Position numbers and translations under genes: made by a program. DNA of 64,000 bases from Schistosoma haematobium (lineage: Eukaryota > Platyhelminthes > Trematoda > Strigeidida > Schistosomatidae): contig NC_067196.1 in NCBI RefSeq assembly GCF_000699445.3, positions 41,383,806-41,447,805 of the forward strand, read 5' to 3'. This document shows positions 1 to 13,045 of this stretch, one piece after another (positions within the stretch are counted from its first letter, which is position 1; the number at the start of each line of letters is the position of its first letter). A model generated the notes under the pieces. That model saw only the letters and a list, made by a program, of their open reading frames with translations, did not search any database and had not been told where the DNA came from.

Positions 1-1480
1 TCGCCAACTTATTTGCAAGTTTCTTCAGATGAATCGAGGATTTGGGAACATGTTTCAAATGCTGTTTGTGTTTCTTCAGTTTCACATTCAATTGTCTATT
101 TGTTTCTCCTGCATAGGCTGCATTGTAATCATGACAGATGATATCATAGACAACATTCTGTTGTTTCTCTTTTGGTAACCTACCCTTAGCTATCACCAAT
201 GCCAATCTTATGGTGTCGCTAGCCCGAAAATACACTGTCAAATTACGTTTGTTTAGAATCCTCTTAATTTCTTTCGACGTTTGTTTACAGTATGGGATGA
301 ACACGTATGTCTTCCACTCTTTTAGTATTCACTCTTGTTTCTTCTTTCATTTATAACAATCTTCTTTAAAAGCTCCTTATTTGATTGTTAGCCCGATGTG
401 TAGACAATATTGAATCGAATTCAGTCTGTTGGTCTTCCTTCTCTGTAATGAGATTAATGCTCCTATTGTATAATTTTTTTATGATTGTGAATTTCGTACA
501 ACACGCGTGAGTCAAGCTGTAATCTAATTACTTCTCATAATGTGTTGATTCCCTGAATACACTAAATTTTAATTGATTATTATATCTTCTTTCAATCAAA
601 CAATCAAGAAATGCTAGCTTGTGGTTATTGGACTCTATTTCCTTGTTTACCTTAACGCTCTCCAAAATATTTTTTTATATTTGTAAACGTTTCATCAAAA
701 ACATTTCGTTTAATGATGACAAAAATGCCATCTACATACCGTAACCAAACTTTTGGTGGATTTACACATTTTGCTATCTTACTGGTTTCTAAGGAATGCA
801 TCAATAAATTCTCTACGGTAGGAGGAACTGGTGAACTCAGTACCACACCTTTTCTGTATGTAATGATCTCAGAATAAGATTAATGTGAATCGTAAACACA
901 AATCTAAACACTTAACAACTTCAAAAAGATCTAACGGGCATTGCAAATTAAACTCTGTGTCAGATTCTAAACAATGATAAATATTACTCAATATTCTATT
1001 GATTGGTACATGAAGACTTTCCGTCATTTCATCATTTTCCATATGAATAGTATTGATATTATTCTCGAATTAAATAGTTTTTCATTCCATGAATAACCTT
1101 TTAGTTATATGATTTGAGTATCCTAGCTAAGTATTTCTCTAGTTTATATATCGGCTAATTAGTATTATCAACCACTGGTCTTAGTGATGTATTAATCTTG
1201 TGAATCTTTGGTTGTCCATACAATCTACAAGGATTGCAACATTTTGGATACAATGTGAAACATAATAACGGTCCTAGTTTTATTTTTGTCGACTGTAAGA
1301 TTTTCTAGTCTCAGACTTATGCTCATTAAGTATAATCCGACATTTCATTTCTTTAATGAATTCATACGGGTCATCTTGGAGATATTTTATGCCCTTTTTC
1401 TCGTAGTCTTATTTATTCATCATGACAGTTGTGGTGGTCGGTATTCAATATAATCCTTAAACTTCGTATACAATTCGTCT
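1..1480 (-). pseudogene. Degenerate Penelope-like retroelement (RT plus GIY-YIG end)
   Basis: Reading the reverse strand gives blocks typical of Penelope-like elements in the right order. LYGQPKIHK followed by LRPVVDN lies near 1235-1165 and then hits a stop. A reverse-transcriptase segment lies at 846-652, where WLRYVDGIFVII replaces the usual YxDD with YVDG. WKTYVFIPYC begins near 315. VVYDIICHDYNAAYAGETN at about 155-100 matches the GIY-YIG-like endonuclease region. The frame from about 320 to the left edge is open, but stops and frame changes separate the blocks, so the copy is dead. The C-terminal end runs off the window. Established: Penelope-like elements encode RT plus GIY-YIG endonuclease. 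Inference: this is an old copy with no host function. Confidence 0.75.
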
Positions 1481-1484
1481 TGAC

Positions 1485-1980
1485 AACAGTCACTAGATAG
1501 TGCCCCTATGGTATATTATTCGGGAGACAAATACGAAGTGTTGATTATGTTCATTATGGGACCACACACAGGTATCCAAAATTACAGGTGCGTCCAACAA
1601 GCATGAAAGAGTTGTGCCGAAAGGCAAGCAGGCAACCGAGCGAGCGAGTGAGTCAGAGAATATGAGTACGAGTAAGCGAGTACAATTAAGCGAAAGAGAG
1701 CAATCGACATGAATAACATGGACGTATATATACATAATGTAATGAATGAATCATCGAATCAATTAAGCGGTTAGCATTAAGGTTAGCAGCGTGAATAAAT
1801 GCGTAGGCAGTAAGCAATGCTCAAGCGTACATGTTCATACATTCGCAACAGATAATAAAGATACAATGATATAGATATGTTATTGTACGTATGACTCAGT
1901 TCGTTAATAAATTAACAAAAGGGGTTCACCAAATTCAATGTGAACAAACCCGATTGCACCTGAGTTGCCATACAGTCCCT
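1485..1980 (-). repeat. LTR-like unassigned repeat
   Basis: This block is richer in GC and CpG than its surroundings. On the reverse strand it starts near TGTATGGCAACTCAGG and contains simple pyrimidine-rich stretches (CGCTTAC, CTCGCTCG). A TG start, about 490 bp and abrupt composition limits resemble a solo LTR, but I see no partner copy or primer-binding site here. A reverse ORF of 80 residues inside it (1735-1493) has no recognisable domain. Confidence 0.3.
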
Positions 1981-2153
1981 TTCCATTAATTTACTCTCGT
2001 AATGATAATTGTTTTATCATTTCTCAATTGTTTGGATGCATATAGTTCATCTTTAGTTAGATTAGAAATGTTTATTAGTCTTCAAATTTTGCTTTTATTT
2101 TTACTTTATATAAAAACAAATTACACCCAGTATCAACTACTAATAACTCAAAC

Positions 2154-2170
2154 TTACACACACACACACA
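2154..2170. repeat. (CA)n microsatellite
   Basis: A short CA run, followed by CATT repeats to about 2195. Confidence 0.85.
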
Positions 2171-2349
2171 TTCACACAATCATTCATTCATTTACCTTCA
2201 CTCTGTGAACTTCTCAAATGATTCACATATAATTGACTCACGTTATCTCACTTACTAACGACAACATCAGAATATGATTGAATAACCACTTAGTATGGAT
2301 TAGATTTGATTATTGAATATTATACATTCTCCCATAATTTCGATTTTGA

Positions 2350-2455
2350 TGATTACTCTGAAGATGTTCGAACAGGTTGGCTGAACAGAACTTTTGAATT
2401 ATCTAATTTTCAATCTCTGAGATTATTACAAATATAATTTTCGTAAATATTACGT
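2350..2455 (+). repeat. Penelope-type leader with decayed hammerhead
   Basis: CTGAAGATGTTCGAACAGG, then CTGAACAGAAC, then CTCTGAGATTATTACAAATA aligns by eye with the better preserved copy on the reverse strand at 13045-12960. CTGAAGA keeps the hammerhead CUGANGA core, but the GAAA core has become AGAAC, so it should not cleave. Confidence 0.5.
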
Positions 2456-4906
2456 ATAGTGAATATCTATTACGTAGTAAATAGAAAGGAATAATTTCGC
2501 CAATAAGTGAGATACTAGTGAGTGAATTAGATTATCAACAGAATATTTAAAAGGTTCTGAATTGTCAACAACATTGTTATTATCAGTTTTCATGACAACT
2601 ACTTAGTGAAACACCATCATTTAGATCGAATAATTTTCCCACCTTGCTGAAATGTGTACTTTTCGCTTGACTCATTTCTCCGTTCGGTATAATTTAAGAG
2701 CTGAAATGTTTGTGTATTGTAGATACTAGGCAACTACGCGTTTAGGATAAGATGTATCTCCTGAAAATATTTTTATAGGCAGATTCAGAATTTTCTGCAT
2801 TTACTTCCATTAATACTAAAATCGATTATTAGCCTATTTCATCTGTATGTATTTTGAAGGAGTTACTTAGTATTCCATTGCCAGTATTCACGCTATATAA
2901 CCCAGTATAGTCATCATTCTATTATACCAGTATGTTTATCCAATAAAAGTTTATATTCAAGTTTTTCGTTTTATCCATGTTTAGTGTATGATGATGAAGA
3001 GAATATATTTTATTTACAAAAAAATGAAAGAATATTCCTTTATAACAATAATGATTTGCTTCACTTAAGAACCCTTAGTAAACTGTTCCATTTCATCAAA
3101 TGTATATCATGATAAAGTCTTCAAAAGTCTAACATTAATAACTTGAGAGAAAATTGTTCCAAGAAGTGAGTTCAGCACTTGACTACAGAATAAATCCTGT
3201 AATCTAAATCTTCAAAATGTGTAACGACTAATTGCAATTTCTATTTATGAGAATAATAATATAAGAAATAATAATTGCCGGTTAACGTCGAGATAATTTC
3301 TGATGAAAAATCAAATGAATGAGCCAAAAAATGGATCATATTACAATCCATGATATAAAAGTTAGAATGTGCAAAGTAAAGACAAAACCACTTGTAATAA
3401 TATGTAGTTCCTATTTTTCTTCTTTTAATCCCTTGCAAACATGACCACATGATTAGTAGACTGTTACGTGACATATTGAATTTTTCTATTAACTAATCTT
3501 TTACCAACAGACACATGATAGAAATATTCAATTGACAAGAACAACATTTTATCATTTTAACATGATTGAAATGTAGAATATAACTAAGAGTCGCGTAGAA
3601 CCTTGCAATGTCTATTGGCTCCTCCTTTACCCAAACCCTTAGTACCTTTACCACTATCAGACATGATTCATAAGGATAGATATACTGACTTGTAGACCGA
3701 CACAAGACTAAGTTCACATCATTGATAAATGATTTCCATCATAAAATAAATTGAAAATATTGGTATTTTTCTAAATTAAATCAAAACAGCACCACTTTAG
3801 ATAATCAAAAATACGTTACTATATTATTCATGTATGATTTGTGTGTTAATCACTGTGATTTTGAGATGGTGGAGATTGTTAATTTAATTTTTTATAATCA
3901 AGATAATTAAATATTCATGTTTAACTTTCAGTAAACAACCCAGTTATATTTTTTTATTATTTTACTCCTTTTTTTCTTTTTAAAGAATCATGTTAAATTT
4001 TTCTTTTAGTAACATGAAGAAAAACGGAAGTTAATCAGTAATGATTAATGTAAAAGAAAAAAAAGAATCATTTTAATGAAACTTTAGTTTAAAATACGTA
4101 CTGTGTTTTTTTTATCTCTAAGCTGTTCATTGAAATAAAAGTCAGTATTTGAAATCAAAGAGAAACAAAACATCATTCATTTATTTACCATCTTCAAGGT
4201 TTACTATTCATTGGTTATAAAAATAAAAAAACCCGTTTTATTGACTGAAATTCCTTGTTGTATTGACTTCATTTATTACAGTTATTATCTGAATTTTATA
4301 ATTTATCAGCACATCAAACAAAGTTGCCACAGTGATATATTACTTTTAGTAAAATTAAAGAAAGTATTACCTTAGATGTGATAACCAGAAAATGTTTGTA
4401 ATGAAATACATGCCATTTATTTAGTCTTTATTATAGTTCACGTACGTATATTAGATGAAAGTAGTATACTTTAACATTGTTATTATAAGTTATTACAAAA
4501 TTAAATAAGCCTGGGACTAATATAAAAATATGTTAGACGGCATTCAGTATAAAAGAGTATGCCATGTAACCAATCAACACAGTTTAACTTATTCCATTGT
4601 GAGTTAAATATCACTTTATTGATGAATGTAAAGGCTGAAAAATCAAAATGGAAAGAACTGTTGCATTAGAGGACTTACACTTTTTACTTCTAATTAAAAA
4701 GTCTTATATGCATAAGCTAAAAAAGAAATTAGTTTCAAAATTATGTAACAGTTACAATAATTTCAATAAACAAATCTTACATTTTAATTGGTTAGTTAGT
4801 TATTATGACTATGGAAAATCAAATCGCTAATAATAAAGCAAAGTTATCGGTATGACAAAATCCAATTTTTGTCTCAGTAATGAAATAAAATTTAATGTTA
4901 TAATGA
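2456..4906. other. AT-rich intergenic, nothing recognised
   Basis: Only short ORFs (77 residues or fewer) without recognisable domains; no repeat family identified. Confidence 0.6.
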
Positions 4907-4968
4907 AAGATGGATAGTGGCTAGTACTGAAATCTACGACATGCAATGGGAAGATGCAAGTAAACAAC
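4907..4968. repeat. SM-alpha SINE fragment
   Basis: AAAGATGGATAGTGGCTAG is the reverse of the 3' end of SM-alpha copies at 37.9 and 43.9 kb. It is followed by ATGGGAAGATGCAAGTAAAC, which matches their tail in the forward sense, so this is a rearranged remnant. Confidence 0.55.
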
Positions 4969-7761
4969 ACTAAGTGAAAATTTAATATTGTTTAGTAGTC
5001 GTTCGACAAATGAAATAGAGAGATAATCAGTGATGTACAGGAGGTCAGAATACAATTATTTTTCATAACAGATACTCCATATAGAAATTAGTTTTAAATT
5101 GTTATGTATCATTTTCTATAGAAGCCTATAAGTCAACTGGTTTGTGGAAATCTCGATGTTCCATTTAGTAGCATGCTGAAATTTTTTTCTTTTGAAAAAT
5201 GACACCGGAATTATTATCATATCTCATATATTCATTGTTATAACAATGGTTTTAGAAGTAAAATAGGTGATATATGCAGTAAACATTTAGTAAATCAAAT
5301 TTCAAGTAGGTTCTTTCGGAATGCTGAACTATTGTTAATAACCAACAGAAACATAATTTACTGTATTGAAGTTTAACTATAACTCTTTGTAATCGAACTG
5401 ACAGAACCTACATACAGTTGGAAAAAGTATAACTGGAAATCATTAATACTTCTAATAGCCAATTAATTTTTTTTCCTTATATGGGAAAACCTGTTTAATT
5501 AAAAGCAAATGTTATGACACTGGTTTCATGTGCAAAGGGGCTTTTAAGATAAATTTCCGAGGGATAGAAACTTGTCCAGCTCTGTTTTTATCAAAGTTAT
5601 TTAAAAGTATTAGAGCGATTATCAATTTTTATAATCATCGTGTTTAATAATATATTCTACAATTCTGTTTATGGGAAGATTGCCTTTATTACATTTATTT
5701 TAAATAAATGTCACTTATCAACATCGCTCCAACATAATCATAGTGATGATCACCTAATACATTAGAAACAACCTGCATTGAGCCTATCAAAGCACTTAAC
5801 AACGTAAAAGTATATAAATTCCTAGAGCTATCACTCTCCTAAAGATGTGATTCAAATAATTATGTTATCAGTGTAAAAGAGAATAAGATTTCATCTAAAT
5901 GTAAATAGTTTTTGTTCTCATTATTATGAAGAGAGAAATTTTAGAATTATCCATTTATTACAACGAACTACTTGTAAATTGTTAAATGCACTAATTTAAA
6001 CAATATTTCTTTCAAGTTGAATTTTATTTCTATTATGACCACGAAAATAAGCCGATAACCCTGAGTATTGTATTTAAAATATAGTTACACAAACGAGCTG
6101 TACAATTGTGACTTGATTTGGTTTTACTATGATATTCCATTTAACTAAACATGGTTTGAATCAAAAATGTGTTAATTCACAGGTTTTGATTCATTTGGTT
6201 TGTAGAAAACTATCATTTTACCTATAATACTCTGTAACTGTTAATGATGAGACATGTGATACAAATTTAACACCTTTTACATTATACATTGGTAAGTGAT
6301 TAGCCGGATTAAAGTATTCAATAAAATGAGATATAGATCCTATGTGTAACTAAATCACTTAGATTACAAAAATTACAAGTTTAGATAAGCCAAATATAAA
6401 TAAATGAATACAGACACGAAGCACTTCAAATTGTGTACACTAACTGTTAGAAAATAATAGCAGTTATTGAGCTTATTTTGTAAAAGTGACCCATTTAATA
6501 CATATGCGCTTAACAATACACCATAATCCATTTTACGCGTTTGTTCTAATGTTTAAAATGTAGGTAAACTGACAATCGATATTTCAACTTTGCTTTCAAG
6601 GATGAAAAATATGTCGATTTTCTTTAACAATACAACTTAAAGGTTTTTGTATATACTGTAAAAAATATAATTGAATAGCTAAAAAACAGCAAGAAATTAT
6701 ATACATAATTGTAAGTCTTTTGTTAATATTGAACTTTTTCTATACATTCACCTGTATAGAGAAATAAATAGCAAGTATACATTTTCATAGTTTAAATCAC
6801 AAACTAATATTAACTAGGCCACTAATTAAAGCCAAAAACCATTGGACAGTCGATTTTTTCTAGTGATGAACTCGTTAGATGTATGTATCTACATTTCTTC
6901 ACCTGTGAGTTGAACTTAAGACCTTCAAAATTCAAGATCTTATTTCCGGGAGGTACATACTAAAACTTCAGGACTTATGATGACCAACGATTGACATCAG
7001 TATTTCAGACTTTAAGCATTCAGAAAACTACTGATAAATATATTCCTGTTATAGAAACGTTATATACAATTAGCGGAAACTTTTCGTATTTAAGCGAACA
7101 TACGAAACAATATAATTATCTATCTGGCTGTGATAAACAAATAGTCATGAAAACATTACACAAACAGTTGTGAATAATAAAATGATAAACATAATTAATG
7201 ATTGTCAATACTGAATATTGACAATCAAATGGGCACATGATAATGACAAAGTAAATTATTATTTACTTAACGACCATAAAATATTGCACTTTATTCGGTA
7301 CAAATATAATTTTTTGGATAGTAGGTCTTTCAGTGATTACCACTGTAGATTGATTTAAAATACAATTAAAACAAAATATCAATATGATAATGAAAACATT
7401 GAATTTTTAAGTACAAATTTATGGATGTTCATACATTTCTCTAAATCGAACAACTTGTCATCATGGATATTACATTTTAGATGATGTTATGCAACCTGAA
7501 CTCTTAAAATTTACTCTTATTTACTTTATACATTTCCTTTTTCGAATATGTGATTGGCTAAAATATAAATAAATACACGAATTCAAATGAAAGTGTCCAC
7601 TGGACTGCTCTTATTTATTACGAGATACTTAGTAATGATTAAAACGAACTTTAATTTATCAGTATGGGGATTCGTGGAGATTGTAGTATTATCGCCATTG
7701 AATTCATCAGCCGATGAAGGGTTAAGCAACACTATTAATCTATTGGAACTAGATAATAACT
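4969..7761. other. AT-rich intergenic, nothing firm
   Basis: No gene is supported. Around 6850-6965 a stretch on the reverse strand (CTAACGAGTTCATCAC) vaguely resembles a very old hammerhead SINE, too diverged to call. Confidence 0.5.
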
Positions 7762-7893
7762 TTGTTGAATGCCGGTTCAGTGGTCTAGAGATTAAGTGTT
7801 CGCGCGCAGAACCAAAGGTTTTGAGGTCGACTCCTGCATGCAGGACCGTGGATGCACACTGCTGAGGAGTCCCATGATAGGATGAAACTTTCG
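7762..7893 (+). repeat. tRNA-like/hammerhead SINE (GGCTCAG type), 3' truncated
   Basis: The A-box-like part (GGTTCAGTGGTCTAGAG) is followed by a B-box region that has decayed, then GATGCACACTGCTGAGGAG. The copy stops inside the hammerhead just after GGATGAAACT, before the cleavage triplet, so it cannot self-cleave. Confidence 0.75.
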
Positions 7894-8950
7894 TTTATTT
7901 TATGAGTGATGCATCAATAATTATCTTTGTAAGAGTTCTGTAGACTCAGAAAGTCTTATTATAGCTGATTCTATAAGTTAATTTAAATAGTCATTTTACA
8001 ACTGGGGTTATAGAAGATAAAAATAAGTCGAATATATTGTAAAAATAAATGATTATCTTAAGATAATCCACAACGAATATGAACAGATTTAGCGGTATGA
8101 ATATTATGTTTATTTATTAATAAACTAACATTTTTTGTTGTTGTTTCAAATTGTGGATAATGAATAACATGAAAATATGATTAATTTACTTTTTCGTCGT
8201 ATGTTGACCTATTTTTACTTATTCGACATCAATAAAAAAACGGGAGAAAAATTAGCTGCTATGTTTAATTACTAACATTATTATTGGTTAGTTATTTATG
8301 TCTGTATTCAATTATATCACGAAAAATTGTAACCATTACTGCATGAACTAAAAATGTACCCATGAATTAAGAAAATATATTTGACAATAATTTATATAAG
8401 ATACTGATTATAATCTTAACAAAGTCTTCAAAAACAAAGATAATGAACCTTGATATATACAGCAACATAGTTTTCTACTCGTGCTTTCCGAAAGTTTATT
8501 ATTTTGCATAAATAATGTTTAGCAAATGTATTCATGATGTAATTCAATTTACTGCTGAAAACAATGAAAGTTGTCATGTAAAATGTTTACTATTGTTCGT
8601 TTTACAAAACATTATACGACAATTTATTTGTAGTAACGTCTCGATACGTTTCAGTGAGAACACTGATAGTACGATAATAGCATCAAAATAAGTTTCAATA
8701 TTCATAATTTGTTCTATCGTCGTCACAGTTAATGAGTACTCACCGATTCATCAAGCTGAGACAAAACGTAACTGATATGAACTAGTACTATATATTCTAA
8801 AGGATGATTGTTAACTAAAGTACTATTTTTCTGTCAAAGACTGGATGATTTTGAATAAAAATGTTTGGTTACTAACTTAAATCGTATTACATGATTTTAA
8901 AAACAGAAATAAACTATAGCGAGTCAAACTTTTAAATAAGATTCGTAAAT
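7894..8950. other. AT-rich intergenic, nothing recognised
   Basis: No ORF or repeat that I can support. Confidence 0.6.
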
Positions 8951-9297
8951 ACACGTGGAAGCACTGGACGGCCGATTCGTCCTATTGTGGGACTCTTCAG
9001 CGATGCACATTCACGATACTACCTAGCGAGATTCCAACCCACGACCTGTCGGTCTCGTGAGCGAACGCTTAACCTCCAGACCACTGAGCCGGCCGGCATC
9101 CAACCGTGTTTATGTCTAACTTCAACTAATCCACGAAATTGAGCGACACATCCATCATTTTCTTCAGCGAGTTACTATTTCACAACAGACCCGGTTGATC
9201 TCCACTGGTCACTGCTTCTCACTAGAACTGCAGGGAACACCTCTTGAAGCCAGTCACTAGTAAGCGTTTACTGATTAGTATCGGAAGGGGTTTTTTT
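8951..9297 (-). repeat. tRNA-like/hammerhead SINE (GGCTCAG type)
   Basis: A long reverse-strand copy. Read in its own sense it has the 5' part (AGTGAGAAGCAGTGACCAGT, CTCAATTTCGTGGATTAGTT), the A-box-like GGCTCAGTGGTCTGGAGG, then the hammerhead CTGAAGAGTCCCACAATAGG. The core CUGANGA is kept, but GAAA reads GAAT, and the 5' strand of stem I (GCATCG) no longer pairs well with CAGTGC. Confidence 0.85.
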
Positions 9298-9699
9298 AAG
9301 GAGAAATTTATTGGAACTTTTACGAAATAGAATAATAATTATGACCTAACTAGTTAAAACATCATTCTATTTTTTTCTAACTGACTGAAATCAGATTTGT
9401 AAACGATAATTTAAAATGAAGTTTAAAATTAACCTGTTCACTGTTAATGCTGATATCTTATTTCTTTGTCTTTTATTGTCACTGGAATTTTCACGTTAAA
9501 ATTCGTGAGTTCAATCTGACAGTTTATAATTCACTCTAAAGTTCTCAGTTAATCAAAATTTTTTTATTTATTTCAATCAATAAAATGTTTGAGAATAAAA
9601 TGATCAATTTCAAATGATGGGTGAAAACTGTAAATTGAATCAATCCTTAGTCAAAATTAGATCTACGGAAGTTACTAAAATGGTAAATTTTGAAGTCAG
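9298..9699. other. AT-rich spacer
   Basis: Nothing recognised between the SINE and the RTE fragment. Confidence 0.55.
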
Positions 9700-10540
9700 T
9701 TCAATGGAATTCATCACTATACACCTTGACAGTGGGAAGGCGTTTGATAGTGTGGATAGGAGAACCTCATGAAAACGTCTTCGACACTATGGTTCACATG
9801 GGAAAATCGTCAACATCCGAAATTCGTATGACAGACTACATTTCAAAGTTGTGCATGGAGAACAGTTGACTAGCGCATTCTAAATGAGGACTGGTGTCAG
9901 ACAAGACTGTTTACTCTCATCTTCCTCTTACTCCTGGGGGTTGAATGGATTATGAAGGCCTCGACATCTGAGGGGAAGCATGGATTACAATGGACAGCTT
10001 AAATGCAACTAGACGATTTGAACTTCATGGATGACCTAGTCCTTCTATCCCATACACATTGCAATAAATTTGGGTGAACACAGTCGGTGTAGCAGTAGCC
10101 TCAGCAGCAGTATACCACAACATACACAAGGAAAGAAGAAAGATCCTCAAATACAATACAGTGAGCACCAACTTCACCACACATGATGAAGCTCTGGGTG
10201 AGGTGGAAACGTGCATGTACGTTGTCGTCATCATCGATAAACAAGGAGGATCTGATGTATATATGAAGGCAAAGATTGAAAAAGCAAGAGCAGCATTCCT
10301 ACAATTGAACAAGATATGGAAACCAAAACAACTGTTTGAAAGCCAGCACCAAATTCAGAATCTTCAATATTAACATCCAGACAGTTCTACTGTACGAATC
10401 TGGAACTTGAAGAACTACTGCAACCATCATCATTTATGTACAAGAATTTATAAACAACTGCCTACTCAAGAAACTCAGTGCTCAGGACAAATCTGTTTTG
10501 AAATGTCTGGTCGGTAGTCTAGGCTCCCATGAGGATTAAT
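9700..10540 (+). pseudogene. RTE-type non-LTR retrotransposon RT fragment
   Basis: Translated in pieces, the region gives HLDSGKAFDSVDRRTS (RT motif A), then RTGVRQDCLLSSSS, LLGVEWIMKAST, and LNFMDDLVLLSHTH (the FADD motif, here FMDD). It continues as NTVGVAVASAAVYHNIHKER, VVVIIDKQGGSDVYMKAKI and FINNCLLKKLSAQD. Stops (after RRTS, SAF and in the thumb region) and frame changes show a dead copy. It lacks the 5' endonuclease part, as expected of a 5'-truncated insertion. Two ORFs within it (10074-10373 forward and its reverse shadow) are not host genes. The same family supplies the endonuclease region at 62.9-64 kb. Confidence 0.85.
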
Positions 10541-10835
10541 AAGTATGATTACTTAACTAGGTAATTACTACATGAAATGTAAGTAGACTATATAAATCGA
10601 TTTTAAATAATAAATAGTTCAAAGGTTCTAGTATTCTGGCATTATATTTTTTACATAGATTTATGTGAAATATAATTTGTCCATCATTTTCTTTAACTAC
10701 TTTACCAGTAAACATACAATAGAATGATACTAAGGTAAACATGTGTCTATATGTATTGCTAAGTCAAGGCTATGAAATGTTTGAAATCCTATTAGATAAT
10801 ATTCTAAAGTCATTAAATAATAAATAATTTCAAAT

Positions 10836-10935
10836 ATAATTTTCACATATAATGACTTTTCTATACTCGGCACCCAGTTTCTGTCAAACTATTCGTTCTA
10901 ATCTTGACGAATATACGTATAAGATATATTTTCTA
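10836..10935 (+). repeat. Penelope-type leader and conserved ORF start
   Basis: TTTCAAATATAATTTTCACA is followed directly by an ORF start reading MTFLYSAPSFCQTIRSNL at 10852. The same leader plus ORF start recurs on the reverse strand at 12.9 kb and, more diverged, at 16.3 kb. The ORF runs 72 residues, but only the first 25 or so are shared. Confidence 0.55.
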
Positions 10936-11307
10936 TTTAACTTGTTTTTCATTTTGATGGAGTTATGTTTTCTGATCTGGATGGTTTGGTCGTGGGGCTT
11001 TTATCGTCATTCTGAACGACATTATCAGCACATGTTTCAAGTAGAAGTGAAGTGTCGTAACTCCATCTGACCCACAAATCTTCTTACACTTGTTGGTCAT
11101 TTCAAAAACGAAGAAAATGGACTTTTTGTTCATGAATCTAAGTTAAAAATATGAATTTAATCTATGACATATGAATATATAACAAAATACTGTGTTAAAC
11201 AAACCGTCATTTGTATCAGAAGGGGTTTTGTGGAGATTGTAGTAATTTCAACAGTTCAGATCATAATTTACTGTTTAGTGCAATAAAAGATTATTTATTT
11301 ATTTCAT

Positions 11308-11396
11308 CCTATTTGTGTGTGGGTTGTGACAGTACCCGGGTACCCAGACCGAAGCAGGTGGTTTTCATAGGGGGCTACACCTTGAGCCTTTGACTG
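11308..11396 (+). repeat. Fragment matching the RTE 5' region
   Basis: GTGTGTGGGTTGTGACAGTA, CCCGGGTACCCAGACCGAAG and CAGGTGGTTTTCATAGGG match by eye the block at 62145-62230, which lies upstream of the RTE endonuclease ORF. Confidence 0.6.
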
Positions 11397-12834
11397 TACA
11401 TGATCAAAATTGTACATTTTTATTGAGCACAATTCAACTCAATTACGATCAGTTTTTTTTTAAAAACAAAGGATTATGGTAATAACGAAATGAATAACTT
11501 TGAAAATCGTTAAGTCTTCATACACAAAACTCGGAGTAAATAGTTGTGGGTGCATAATTCAATCCAAAAATGTGTAATGTCGTATGGAATGCCGACTAAT
11601 GTAATTCAGCAAACACGTTAACTAATACACCTAAAATCAGTGAAGTTTAGTTAATGAAGAAAGTCTAAGCCCATTCAAGAGATATGCGATATAGATAACA
11701 CATATCTACATTGTCTGTACTTAAAGTATGTTATGAACTTAGTGTTACCTAAATTTTCATTATAATCATTTGAACAATAAGATATCACCTTTCACTAAAA
11801 AATTGTTATATAAAAGGAACGACACCTAAGCGTCTTGAAAACGCGTTGGTGAAAAACATCGTAAAAGCATAGATATTTGGTTACCAACTTAAAAATAACG
11901 CAAAGCTTAGTAAACCGGGTTACTTAAACACTAGATCTAATAGTGAAAATCGTTTACGTAAACATGTAAATACATAACGCTCTTGATATCCACGATTTTA
12001 TCAAATGAGTGTGTATCATCGAACAGAAGCTCAAAAATTAAAAAGTCCACTTTGCACTGACAGTTTAATCATCTTATCAGTTCAAAAATTTTGTTTTACC
12101 TTAATTTTACTGTCAGTTGACATATTAAAGCTCTTCGAAATAACATTCCGACAGTCTTCAATCAATTTAATCTCATGCATTTTAAAATATGTTCCTGGAA
12201 TTGAATGTACAAACGTTTTTTATACTACTGATATATTTTCTTTGGTAGATGCATGGGAATTTGTACAAACGGTCGAATGCGCCGTGAAAAGGTTACCTAA
12301 CGACTGTTCATAACGTTACAGAACACGTTATCTCATACATGACAATCACGTTTGGCTACAGGGCTCCGGTTGATGTAGATTTTATTCTCCTGTTGGTTAC
12401 CCTGCATAACTGTTAGCACTGAAGAAAAGTTGAATAAAAATAGGTTTTTCGTTTACTGTGTCATCTTTGGAATTCTTATAAATACTACTTCCGAATATTT
12501 CATTAATGTTCTGCGGATACCTGTGATCCTCAAGACATTTTTGACAATTATCAGTCATGTTTCTGGTTTATTGGCAGCACATAATCTTTCTGTTCATTTA
12601 AGTCCATAGAAAAGCAAGGTTGTAGAAATATCTCCGAACATTTCATCGTCAGATAATACAAAACACAATAAAAATAGTGAAATAATATTTAAAATCAAAT
12701 AGTTGCTTTATCATGTATAACGAAAATATCTACAACATGCTCTGACTTTTCTTTCAGTCTTTTCAATAATGAACTTTATAAATAACTTATACATTTTTTA
12801 ACCTTATTTTAAGTTTCCTGATTTATCAATGTGA
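11397..12834. other. Intergenic with one orphan ORF
   Basis: A + strand ORF at 12005-12313 encodes 102 residues beginning MSVYHRTEAQKLKSPL. It contains no domain I recognise, has unremarkable AT-rich codon use and no visible splice partners. It may be a chance ORF or a repeat remnant, and I do not call it a gene. Confidence 0.4.
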
Positions 12835-13045
12835 TGATACATAATTATATCAATTTATACGAATATTCGTCAAGATTAGAACGAATAGTTTGACAGAAAT
12901 TGGGCGCCGAGTATAGAAAAGTCATTATATGTGGACATTTTATTTGAAATAATCTCAACAACTGAAATCTAAATAATTCCAATGTTTCGTCCAGCAAAAT
13001 TGTCTGGACTTCTTCAGGGTCAAATATAATTTTCACATATATAAA
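12835..13045 (-). repeat. Penelope-type leader with hammerhead and ORF start
   Basis: In its own sense: the hammerhead (CTGAAGAAGTCCAG, loop, CTGGACGAAACATTGG), then TTTCAGTTGTTGAGATTATT, then the ORF start MTFLYSAPNFCQTIRSNLDE at about 12938. Established: Penelope-like elements in many animals carry hammerhead motifs in their terminal repeats. The order ribozyme, leader, ORF start fits that layout. Confidence 0.65.
12975..13017 (-). ncRNA. Penelope-type hammerhead ribozyme motif
   Basis: The core CUGAAGA fits CUGANGA. Stem II is perfect (GTCCAG with CTGGAC). GAAA follows. The minimal stem III reads ACATT instead of the ACGTC seen in the 40.4 kb copy, so one stem III pair is lost. Such minimal stem III forms are thought to need dimers; activity here is doubtful. 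Confidence 0.6.
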
